From Armatimonadota bacterium (GTDB taxonomy: Bacteria > Armatimonadota > SYMT01), in assembly GCA_020696885.1 (NCBI GenBank), contig JAJFMS010000364.1, forward strand, positions 1-5,013: a stretch of 5,013 nt of DNA, in the 5' to 3' direction. A program made the translations under genes and the position numbers. The notes under the pieces are model-generated. The model was not told the DNA's origin, did no database searches, and worked only from the letters and a program-made list of their open reading frames with translations. This document shows positions 1-5,013 of this stretch, piece by piece; positions within the stretch are counted from its first letter, which is position 1; each line of letters begins with the position of its first letter.

Positions 1-170
1 CCGGACCGAATCCCGCGTGCGGGCGAGGGATTGAATCGCCTCGCTGGCAAGGCGTCCTCGCGGACGCGGCGCGACGAGATCCGGACCGGCGACCTTCACC
101 CTTTAAACACTCGCTCCGGGCTAGCACCCGGTATGCCGAGTCCCCTGGTTGACTCTTGAGACAACCCTCG
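1..170. other. left-edge non-coding stretch, no gene supported
   Basis: One plus frame stays open from the window edge to a TGA near 157, and one minus frame is open throughout, but neither gives a protein-like composition, a ribosome-binding site or a recognisable motif. The only structure noted is the imperfect palindrome at 147-166, listed separately. The stretch probably lies between the small acidic gene and a gene outside the window. Confidence 0.5.
147..166. terminator. imperfect palindrome just after the acidic-protein stop
   Basis: The 20-base stretch GGTTGACTCTTGAGACAACC is an inverted repeat: GGTTG pairs with CAACC and CTC with GAG, with one A/A mismatch. It lies 4 bases beyond the stop of the minus-strand gene at 171. 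It could be a weak terminator or an operator. The stem is short and no T-tract follows on the minus strand, so the role is uncertain. Confidence 0.3.
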
Positions 171-455
171 TCACAGATCGTCGTCGTCGTCCAGCTCCGG
201 GAGCCCGTCGCCGCGGTCGATGAGCCAGTCTTCTTCATCCTCATCGTCGTGATCGTGGTCGTGATCGTGGGGATGGTCCGGACCTTCTACTTCGAGCTGG
301 AGCTCTGCGTCCCCGGCTCGCATCGTGAACGAGATTCGGGTGATGCCGTAGGGGAAGAGGTCCGACTCCGCCAGCTCCGGGCCGGTGAGGAAGCGAAGTA
401 GATCCTGTGCGGCCATCCGGAGCGCCCCTGCGTCGGTGCTGGTATCCTTGCTCAT
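171..455 (-). CDS. small acidic protein with His/Asp-rich C-terminal tail, function unknown
   Basis: This frame encodes 94 residues. The ATG at 455 was chosen because AGGGAG (463-468) sits 7 bases upstream of it. The frame stays open to a GTG at 581, but that extension looks like non-coding DNA translated and its start has no well-spaced ribosome-binding site. Residues 1-60 look like a compact domain (helix around 11-28, then beta-like stretches such as ITRISFTM and AELQLEVEG). Residues 61-94 are an extreme low-complexity tail: alternating His-Asp (HPHDHDHDHD), then DEDEEDW, ending in LPELDDDDDL. The His/Asp run could bind divalent metal, but that is inference from composition. No signal peptide or membrane segment is seen. 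It is divergent from the DUF4139 gene. I do not recognise the family. Confidence 0.7.
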   Translation of the reverse strand: MSKDTSTDAGALRMAAQDLLRFLTGPELAESDLFPYGITRISFTMRAGDAELQLEVEGPDHPHDHDHDHDDEDEEDWLIDRGDGLPELDDDDDL

Positions 456-641
456 TGCCTGACTCCCTGGGGAAGCGAAACGGGCCGATCTGGCTCGGCC
501 GGCTGCGGGCACGGGATCGTCTAACCCGATAGGGGTGGTGTAACCCCACCCGGCCCGGCTCTCTCCAACTAGCTGGAACACCGTCCTTTTTACCCGAAGA
601 CTCGCGCCGCGTCACTGGCGGTGCTCGATCAGGAGAACTAG
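456..641. promoter_or_regulatory. divergent intergenic region with two small hairpins
   Basis: These 186 bases must carry promoters for both the minus-strand acidic gene and the plus-strand DUF4139 gene. Visible structures are a perfect 6-bp hairpin (GGCCGA 483-488 / TCGGCC 495-500) and GGGTGG (533-538) / CCACCC (546-551). On the minus strand both could lie in the acidic gene's 5' leader. A GGAAC motif (575-579) followed by a T-run (587-591) lies about 65 bases before the DUF4139 start. It resembles an ECF -35 element, but no convincing -10 was found 16-17 bases later. No clear sigma-70 promoter was recognised on either strand. Confidence 0.4.
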
Positions 642-2750
642 ATGAAGCCACGACTGCCCGGATTACTCGTCCTGGGGCTTACCGGCGCCACCTGCGGCGC
701 CACCCTGGCGCAAGACGCCACTTCCCAGACCCTCCCGCTCCACGAAGTGGTGCTGTTCAACAGCGGGGTGGGCTACTTCCAGCGTGAGGGGCGAATCAAC
801 GGCAACGCCAGCATCGACCTCTCCTTCCGTGCGGAGAAGATCAACGACATCCTCAAGTCGCTGGTGCTGCTGGACCCCGCCGGCGGTGTGCGCCCGGTGA
901 CCTACACCACCAAAGACGCTACCAACCAGCGGCTGCATTCCGTGGGGAAGTCGCTCAATCAGAGCATCTCGCTGGGCTCGCTCTTGCGGGAGATGCAGGG
1001 CGCGCAGGTCCGCCTCACCGTTTCCGGCGGTCAGATGGTGGAAGGCCGCATCGTCAGTGTGAGCGTGAAGGCCATTCCGGTGAAGGATGCCGGCGTGGTG
1101 CAGTCCGAGGTGATCAACGTCCTCACGGCCGAGGGGCTGCGCGCCATCGTGCTGGACCAGGTGGCGGAGGTCAAGCTGCTGGACGCCAAGCTGGACCGCG
1201 AGCTCCGGGAGAGCCTGGAACTGCTGGCCACCGGTCTGGATGAGACGCGGCAGTCCGTGCAGCTCAACTTCGCCGGAGCCGGCGCCCGGGAAGTGAAGGC
1301 CGGCTACCTCCAGGAAACCCCGATCTGGAAGACGAGCTACCGCCTGGTGCTGGACAAGGGCGAGAAGCCGTACCTGCAGGGCTGGGCGATCGTGGAGAAC
1401 ACCTCGGACGAGGACTGGAAAGAGGTGCGGCTGAGCCTGGTCTCCGGCCGGCCGATCAGCTTCATCCAGGATCTCTACCAGCCGCTCTACGTGCCCCGTC
1501 CGGTGGTGCAGGCCCAGGTAATCGGCTCTCCTGTGCCGCAGACCTACGGCGCGGTGCTCTTCGACAACGCGCAGCCGGAGCTCGCGGGCGCGGACCGGAA
1601 CAATGCGCCGGTTGGAGGTTTCGGCGGCGGCCTCGGCGGCGGCGGTGGACTGCCCGGGGCTGCGGGACCCGCGGGCCCGGCCCCGGCGCCCACGGCGCGG
1701 TTCAAGCAGGAGCGTGCTGACCTGCGAGCCCAGATGGCGAAGTCCGCAGAAGGGATGGCGCAGGCGGTGGTCTCCGACGCCGCGGGCGCGGAGCGGGGCG
1801 ACCTCTTCGAATACGCGATCAAGCATCCGCTGACGCTGCCGAAGCAGAAGGCGGCGATGGTCCCGATCGTCACGGAACGGGTCGAAGGCGAGAAGCTCTC
1901 GATCTACGATCCCACCTCGGACGCCAAGCACGCGCTGCACGGGTTCCGCCTGACGAACTCTACCGGCCTCCACCTGTCCGGCGGTCCGATCACCGTGTTC
2001 CAGGACGGCGCCTACGCCGGCGACGCGCAGATCGAGCACCTGCAGCCGAAAGAAGACCGGCTGCTGTCGTACGCTGTCGACCTGGACCTGGTGGCAGACC
2101 ACCAGGAGCCGAAGTTCCGTCAGGACACCGTCTCTGTCTCCGCCAAGAGCGGGGTGCTCACAATTACCCGGAAGCAGCAGCGCGAGCACACTTACACGTT
2201 CCGGAATAAGTCGGACGCCGCCAAGGTCGTGCTGGTGGCGCAGGACCTGGAGCAGGAGTTCAAACTGGTCCAGCCCGAGAAGCCGGCTGAGAAGACGCCG
2301 GACGAGTTCCGCTTCAAGGTGGACGTCCCGGCGAAGAAGACCGCCGAGCTGAAGGTGGTCACGGAGCGCCCGGTCTCCGAGACCGTGGCGCTGCTGAACG
2401 CAGATCTGAACCTCCTGGTCTCGTATGCCCAGAACGCCCAGGTCTCCGAGAAGCTGCGCGGGGCGCTTAAGCAGATGGTGGTGCTCCGCCGGAAGGTCGT
2501 GGATCTCCAGTCGCAGCGGGCGGCGCTGGACGCGGAGATCAAGGCCATCGATCAGGAGCAAGCCCGCATCCGCCAGAACATGGCGCAGTTGGACCGCAAC
2601 AGCCCGCTCTACCAGCAGTACGTGAAGAAGCTGACGGACCAGGAGACCCGGATCGAGAAGATCCGCGAGGAAGTGGTCCGGCTCCGCGATGCCGAAGGCG
2701 CGGCGCAGAAGGAGCTGCGGGAGTTCGTGGACACGATCACCGCCGAGTAG
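642..2750 (+). CDS. exported DUF4139 domain protein (MuiA-like family)
   Basis: The gene encodes 702 residues. The ATG at 642 is preceded by AGGAG (631-635) at a 6-base spacing. Residues 1-24 form a Sec-type signal peptide (KPR, hydrophobic core, then ATLA before QD). Cys18 lies in a poor lipobox context, so lipoprotein status is doubtful. Residues 31-180 carry the family's N-terminal region (LPLHEVVLFNSGVGYFQREG; KINDILKSLVLLD). The DUF4139 beta-rich core begins near residue 220 (GYLQETPIWKTSYRLVL, then WAIVENTSDEDWKEVRLSLVSGRPISF) and resumes after residue 385 to about 580. A Gly/Pro/Ala-rich linker (324-350) interrupts it. Residues 603-695 are heptad-like and charged, suggesting a coiled coil. 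The family has no established biochemical function; some members are called mucoidy-inhibitor-like. The protein probably acts outside the cytoplasm. It appears monocistronic, with a hairpin following 6 bases after the stop. Confidence 0.93.
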   Translation: MKPRLPGLLVLGLTGATCGATLAQDATSQTLPLHEVVLFNSGVGYFQREGRINGNASIDLSFRAEKINDILKSLVLLDPAGGVRPVTYTTKDATNQRLHSVGKSLNQSISLGSLLREMQGAQVRLTVSGGQMVEGRIVSVSVKAIPVKDAGVVQSEVINVLTAEGLRAIVLDQVAEVKLLDAKLDRELRESLELLATGLDETRQSVQLNFAGAGAREVKAGYLQETPIWKTSYRLVLDKGEKPYLQGWAIVENTSDEDWKEVRLSLVSGRPISFIQDLYQPLYVPRPVVQAQVIGSPVPQTYGAVLFDNAQPELAGADRNNAPVGGFGGGLGGGGGLPGAAGPAGPAPAPTARFKQERADLRAQMAKSAEGMAQAVVSDAAGAERGDLFEYAIKHPLTLPKQKAAMVPIVTERVEGEKLSIYDPTSDAKHALHGFRLTNSTGLHLSGGPITVFQDGAYAGDAQIEHLQPKEDRLLSYAVDLDLVADHQEPKFRQDTVSVSAKSGVLTITRKQQREHTYTFRNKSDAAKVVLVAQDLEQEFKLVQPEKPAEKTPDEFRFKVDVPAKKTAELKVVTERPVSETVALLNADLNLLVSYAQNAQVSEKLRGALKQMVVLRRKVVDLQSQRAALDAEIKAIDQEQARIRQNMAQLDRNSPLYQQYVKKLTDQETRIEKIREEVVRLRDAEGAAQKELREFVDTITAE

Positions 2751-2756
2751 CAGGAA

Positions 2757-2787
2757 AGCGGGGCGAGGGTGCTTCCCTCGTCCCGCT
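2757..2787 (+). terminator. strong hairpin after DUF4139 stop, terminator-like
   Basis: The left arm 2757-2769 and right arm 2775-2787 form a 13-bp stem, all Watson-Crick except one G-T wobble, around the 5-base loop TGCTT. It starts 6 bases after the TAG. No T-tract follows (the next bases are CCCGG), so it is either a U-less terminator or a 3'-end stabilising structure. Confidence 0.65.
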
Positions 2788-2790
2788 CCC

Positions 2791-2826
2791 GGTGGTATGA
2801 ATTGGATCAGCTCGAATCATACCGCC
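2791..2826. terminator. second hairpin in tandem, possible bidirectional terminator
   Basis: GGTGGTATGA (2791-2800) pairs with TCATACCGCC (2817-2826), giving 10 bp with one wobble around a 16-base loop. It lies 3 bases after the first hairpin. Its more AT-containing stem differs from the REP-like units further right. It could back up termination from the left or act for read-through from the converging gene on the right. Confidence 0.45.
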
Positions 2827-2864
2827 AGAACTGCCTCTGCTCGGGGTCATGAGGACGGCAACGG

Positions 2865-2954
2865 CCTGATTGCCCGGAGTCCCGGAGCATCCGGGCACGG
2901 CTTCGCGCTCACAGTCGTCGTCCTCCGTAGTTGCTGCCCGGAAGCTCCGGGACT
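2865..2954. repeat. REP-like inverted pair, unit 1
   Basis: Arms 2878-2897 and 2935-2954 are inverted copies matching at 19 of 20 positions. Each arm is itself a small hairpin: CCCGGA-GCA-TCCGGG on the left and CCCGGA-AGC-TCCGGG on the right. The left arm is preceded by the head TGATTGCCCGGAGT, which recurs in unit 2. The right arm has only a degenerate head. A head followed by a short palindrome, in head-to-head pairs, is the layout of REP/BIME elements. Assignment to a known REP family is not claimed. Confidence 0.55.
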
Positions 2955-2992
2955 GCCCTGAACTGCGCTTCGGATCCAGGAAGTGCTCTCGG

Positions 2993-3071
2993 CTGATTGC
3001 CGGAGTCCCGACGGAAGTCGGGGGCTCGATGGACCTGGCCGGAACCCCGACTTCCGTCGGGACTCCGGCAA
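2993..3071. repeat. REP-like inverted pair, unit 2 (perfect 27-bp arms)
   Basis: Arms 2997-3023 and 3045-3071 are perfect 27-base inverted copies separated by 21 bases. Each arm contains the head TTGCCGGAGT followed by a self-complementary core CCCGAC-GGAA-GTCGGG, a 6-bp stem with a GGAA (GNRA-type) tetraloop when read in the arm's own direction. The region can therefore fold either as one long hairpin or as two small ones. It lies between converging genes and could also terminate transcription from both sides. Confidence 0.7.
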
Positions 3072-3120
3072 CCGCGCGAAGGGCTTCCCAAACCCGGTCA
3101 TGGATTTCATCCCTCGCGGG

Positions 3121-3154
3121 TGACCGTCCGGTCATCGCCAACTCCGGGCAACCG
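3121..3154 (-). repeat. lone REP-like head plus hairpin, degenerate copy
   Basis: Read on the minus strand, 3154-3141 gives CGGTTGCCCGGAGT, nearly the head of units 1 and 2. It is followed after a few bases by the palindrome TGACCG-GA-CGGTCA (3121-3134). The head is conserved while the stem sequence is different. It lies 43 bases beyond the stop of the sigma-ThuA gene and could form its 3' end. Confidence 0.4.
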
Positions 3155-3196
3155 GGCCGTTGCGAGGCCGAGAAGCCACGGATGCGTCGTCGTCGA

Positions 3197-4534
3197 CTAC
3201 CGGTTGGCGCACCAGGAGACGGCGTTACGGAACACCTTCCGCACCTCTTCCTGGAAGTAGATCGGGTACGACTCGTGCCCCGGCTGGAAGTAGAAGACGC
3301 GGCCTTTGCCGACGGTCCACACCATCCCCTGGCGGGCCCGGGTGCCGGTGGACGTATAGGCGCCATCGAAGACGAGCACGTCGGGGCGAGGCACTTCGAA
3401 CTCACCCTCGTAGCGCTCGGTGTGAGGGATCGTGAAGTCCGTAAGATCGCGGGCGATCGGGTGGCGCGGCGCGGTGACTTCCAGCGTCACGGCGCTGCCG
3501 TCCTCGAAATAGCCGCCCTTCCAGCCGCAGTCCGTGCCGAGGAGCGCCTTCAGCGGCTTGGAGTAATGCGCGGAGTGGGTGGCGATGAAGCCCATCCCCT
3601 CGTGCCGAACCCGCCGGGTCACGGCGGCCACGCGGTCGTTGCGCACGTCTCCGTGCTTCTGGTGGCCCCACCAGATCAGCACGTCCGTGCTGGCAAGGGT
3701 CTCGTCGCTGAGGCCCTGGTCCGGATCGTCGATCGACGCGATCTTCACCTCGACGCCCGGCATGCCGCGCAGGCCGTCGGCGATGGCGCCGTTGATGTCG
3801 GCCGGGTAGGTCGCGCGGGGCGCGGTCCCTTCGGACCAGACGAGGACGCGGAGCGGCTGGTCGGCGGCGAACGCCTCCACACCTTCCAGGTTGACGAACG
3901 CCGCGGTGGCAGCGGCGGCGGTGGCGGCCGTTCCCATCCGGAGGAAGGCGCGGCGGGAGTGGATCCGGGTATCGACGCTCACGTCCTCCCGAGCCTCAAA
4001 GCCGCCCAGGAACTTGCGGATGGCGTGATGCGCGCGGTGCAGGCGCGAGCGGATGGTGCCGATGGGGCACTGCTCCACCGCCGCGGCTTCTTCGTAGGTG
4101 GCGCCTTCCACGTCGCACAGGAGCACCGTGGCGCGGTGGATCGGCTGCAGCGCATCCAGGGCAGAGGCGAACCGGTGGTCCATCTCCTCGTGCAGGACCA
4201 GGCGCTCCGGGTTCGTGGAGTCGTCCGGCAGCTCGATGGCGCTGGTGTCGTCCGTGCCACCCTGCTCCAGGGAGACCACCGGGAACTGCTTGCGGCGGAT
4301 CCGGTCCAGGTGGTTGTTGGTCATGATCCGCGCCACCCAGCTATAGAAATGGCTGTCCGCGCGGAAGCGGTGGAAGGCGCGGTAGGCGTCGACCAGGGTC
4401 TCCTGCAGGAGGTCCTCGGCGTCCTCGGTGTCACGCGTGAGCCGGCGGGCCAGGCGACCGAACGCCGCGCGGTGGGACTCCACCAGCGCGTTGAAGGCCT
4501 GGTCGGTTTCAGGGTGCCTCGTCGGTTCGATCAT
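3197..4534 (-). CDS. ECF sigma factor - Tat signal - ThuA domain fusion protein
   Basis: One uninterrupted frame encodes 445 residues. The ATG at 4534 is preceded by AGGAG (4541-4545) at a 6-base spacing, with an in-frame TAG directly upstream. Residues 12-82 are sigma region 2, including DAEDLLQETLVDAYRAF and FYSWVARIMTNNHLDRIRRK. Residues 126-175 are region 4 (L..L....R..VLLCDVEGATYEEAA, CPIGTIRSRLHRA), which recognises the -35 element. Residues 193-199 are SRRAFLR, a consensus twin-arginine motif, followed by an Ala-rich core (200-214) and an AFA/AD cleavage site (223/224). Residues 227-445 match ThuA-family proteins, with LRVLVWSEG, YPADINGAIADGL, VLIWWGHQKHGDV, GFIATHSAHYSK and VFYFQPGHESYP. 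ThuA is known from rhizobial trehalose use and has a glutamine-amidotransferase-like fold. Both halves look full length. No anti-sigma gene is adjacent in the window. The alternative is two products, or a recently fused gene pair. Confidence 0.93.
   Translation of the reverse strand: MIEPTRHPETDQAFNALVESHRAAFGRLARRLTRDTEDAEDLLQETLVDAYRAFHRFRADSHFYSWVARIMTNNHLDRIRRKQFPVVSLEQGGTDDTSAIELPDDSTNPERLVLHEEMDHRFASALDALQPIHRATVLLCDVEGATYEEAAAVEQCPIGTIRSRLHRAHHAIRKFLGGFEAREDVSVDTRIHSRRAFLRMGTAATAAAATAAFVNLEGVEAFAADQPLRVLVWSEGTAPRATYPADINGAIADGLRGMPGVEVKIASIDDPDQGLSDETLASTDVLIWWGHQKHGDVRNDRVAAVTRRVRHEGMGFIATHSAHYSKPLKALLGTDCGWKGGYFEDGSAVTLEVTAPRHPIARDLTDFTIPHTERYEGEFEVPRPDVLVFDGAYTSTGTRARQGMVWTVGKGRVFYFQPGHESYPIYFQEEVRKVFRNAVSWCANR
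3866..3982 (-). other. internal Tat signal region and candidate second start (GTG at 3982)
   Basis: This segment covers residues 185-223 of the fusion. A GTG at 3982-3980 would give a 261-residue Tat-targeted ThuA with a normal n-region (SVDTRIHSRRAFLRMG), h-region and AxA site, so the signal peptide is complete in itself. GGGAGG lies immediately upstream, but only 2 bases from the GTG, which is short for efficient initiation. The GTG is part of GTGA, whose TGA (3981-3979) closes the neighbouring frame. This resembles the start/stop overlap of coupled genes. Confidence 0.45.
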
Positions 4535-4565
4535 CGCCTTCTCCTACCCGCAGCCCATCCGCCGG

Positions 4566-4591
4566 GGCTCATCCGCCACCACGGCGGAGCC
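4566..4591 (-). promoter_or_regulatory. bulged hairpin in the leader of the sigma-ThuA mRNA
   Basis: GGCTC-AT-CCGCC (4566-4577) pairs with GGCGGAGCC (4583-4591) around the loop ACCAC, giving 9 bp with a 3-base bulge. It lies 21 bases upstream of the Shine-Dalgarno site. It could shape the leader or be an operator; this is inference only. Confidence 0.35.
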
Positions 4592-4620
4592 TACCTCAAT
4601 TACTAATACCCAGTGCGCGG

Positions 4621-4651
4621 AGTTCCGTGGCGAGTTCCCTTTGCCGGAACC
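4621..4651 (-). promoter_or_regulatory. repeated GGAACT motifs, possible ECF-type -35 elements
   Basis: On the minus strand GGAACT occurs at 4638-4633 and again at 4626-4621, 12 bases apart. The plus strand carries GGAACC at 4646-4651, making GTTCC-N7-GGAAC an inverted repeat. GGAAC is the typical core of ECF sigma -35 elements. An AT-rich TATTAGTAATT lies 15 bases beyond the proximal copy, about 60 bases before the start codon. No standard ECF -10 motif is evident. Confidence 0.35.
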
Positions 4652-4798
4652 ATAGACACCACGGCCACGCTGTTAGTTTATGGATCTCTTTGGCTGCTTG
4701 ACCGGCCTTCTTCATTGCGGACCAGGTCGAAAACCCACAACAATTCCCAGGGGAACGCTGGCGACGAGGAAAGCGCTTGTGCGACTAACCTGGTGATA

Positions 4799-4825
4799 AT
4801 CGAGCGCCGGGGGGGGGGGCTCGAT
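4799..4825. repeat. hairpin enclosing an 11-G homopolymer
   Basis: ATCGAGC (4799-4805) and GCTCGAT (4819-4825) form a perfect 7-bp stem around a G-rich loop. The G-run itself spans 4809-4819. An outer CCTGGT (4789-4794) / ACCAGG (4835-4840) pair could extend it. It lies 50 bases beyond the stop of the right-hand partial gene and might be that gene's terminator region, although on the minus strand the run is C rather than T. Confidence 0.45.
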
Positions 4826-4874
4826 GAGGAGCTAACCAGGGGAAGCGAGTCTTGGGTCGGACGCCTATCAGGGC

Positions 4875-5013
4875 TCAGGAGGCGCGGCGGGCGCGGGTGG
4901 TGGACCACTGGCGCATCGCGGAGATCGCCTCTTTCATGGTCACCGCAATCGGGATCACCTCGGTGGTGGCGATCGCCAGGTCTTGCTGGCGAAGCTCACG
5001 GCGCCCGTCCGCG
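4875..5013 (-). CDS. C-terminal 45 residues of an unidentified protein (cut by window edge)
   Basis: The minus frame from 5012 is open to a TGA at 4877-4875. It reads ADGRRELRQQDLAIATTEV, then IPIAVTMKEAISAMRQW, and ends STTRARRAS. The residue mix is protein-like (a probable amphipathic helix around TMKEAISAMRQW and a basic tail), whereas one of the other two minus frames hits a stop within 20 bases of the edge. The start and most of the gene lie beyond 5013. It points the same way as the sigma-ThuA gene, but the 340-base gap with its hairpin argues against a tight operon. The family is not recognised. Confidence 0.6.
   Translation of the reverse strand, partial: ADGRRELRQQDLAIATTEVIPIAVTMKEAISAMRQWSTTRARRAS

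Larger units (their letters stand above)
4535..4874. promoter_or_regulatory. 340-base non-coding leader of the sigma-ThuA gene
   Basis: No protein-like frame was found here. The region holds the gene's Shine-Dalgarno site (4541-4545), a bulged hairpin (4566-4591), GGAACT motifs (4621-4651) and a hairpin carrying a G-run (4799-4825). The middle, around 4672-4750, is more AT-rich than the genes. CCAGGGGAA occurs twice, at 4747-4755 and 4837-4845. The promoter for the fusion gene should lie here, but no strong sigma-70 pair was recognised. Confidence 0.5.

Noticed and set aside
156..401. Plus-strand frame with a Val/Ile-rich stretch that looks like a membrane segment
   Set aside because: The hydrophobic run is the complement of the His-Asp codons of the minus-strand gene, and no ribosome-binding site supports it.
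456..581. N-terminal extension of the small acidic gene to a GTG at 581
   Set aside because: The extra 42 residues look like non-coding DNA in translation, and the ATG at 455 has a well-placed AGGGAG. The divergent promoters also need this space.
659..665. Lipoprotein lipobox at Cys18 of the DUF4139 protein
   Set aside because: The residues before the cysteine are GAT, not the usual L-[AS]-[GA], and a later ATLA site suits ordinary signal peptidase cleavage.
663..2561. Long minus-strand open frame (632 codons) antisense to DUF4139
   Set aside because: It mirrors the codon pattern of the real plus-strand gene. Its product is a His/Arg/Leu-rich string without motifs, and it lacks a start signal.
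2865..3154. CRISPR array
   Set aside because: The repeats alternate in orientation, differ in stem sequence and are not evenly spaced, so they fit REP-like units instead.
2865..3154. Insertion-sequence remnant with terminal inverted repeats
   Set aside because: The inverted arms lie only 21-37 bases apart with no transposase fragment or target-site duplication between or around them.
2870..4606. Long plus-strand open frame (578 codons) antisense to the sigma-ThuA gene
   Set aside because: It translates the opposite strand of a clearly conserved gene and starts in the repeat region. Its product is rich in Arg, His, Val and Gly with no recognisable domain, a usual GC-rich shadow.
4678..4908. 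Minus-strand 76-codon frame between the partial gene and the sigma-ThuA gene
   Set aside because: It overlaps the end of the partial gene in another frame, runs through the G-tract, and is Ser/Pro/Arg-rich without motifs or a ribosome-binding site.

Overview
This GC-rich window reads as an ordinary bacterial chromosome segment with no insertion sequence, phage gene, CRISPR array or RNA gene that I can see. The organism cannot be named from the sequence. A Sec-exported DUF4139 protein, a Tat-type signal, Shine-Dalgarno-led starts and an ECF sigma factor with a long C-terminal extension would fit a Gram-negative-type environmental lineage such as Planctomycetota, Armatimonadota, Gemmatimonadota or Acidobacteriota. 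That placement is inference.

Layout, left to right. Positions 1-170 hold no gene I can support. A small acidic, His/Asp-tailed protein is encoded on the minus strand (171-455). It is divergent from a 702-residue exported DUF4139 protein on the plus strand (642-2750); the 186-base gap between them must carry both promoters. Next comes a 446-base intergenic region (2751-3196) packed with inverted repeats: two hairpins just after the DUF4139 stop, then a cluster of REP-like 'head plus hairpin' units in alternating orientation. It separates two converging genes. The minus-strand gene at 3197-4534 is the highlight. It is a single 445-codon frame that joins a complete ECF sigma factor (regions 2 and 4), a textbook twin-arginine signal with an AxA cleavage site, and a complete ThuA (trehalose utilisation) domain. 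Upstream of it is a 340-base non-coding stretch with GGAACT motifs, a hairpin and an 11-G tract. The window ends inside the last 45 codons of an unidentified minus-strand gene (stop at 4875).

How the parts might work together. The sigma-Tat-ThuA gene looks like a one-protein regulator, or two products from one gene, linking transcription control to a sugar-related domain at or beyond the membrane. No anti-sigma gene is visible next to it. GGAAC-type motifs upstream of the gene are compatible with self-regulation, but no clear -10 partner was found. A functional link to DUF4139 or to the acidic protein is not shown by the sequence.
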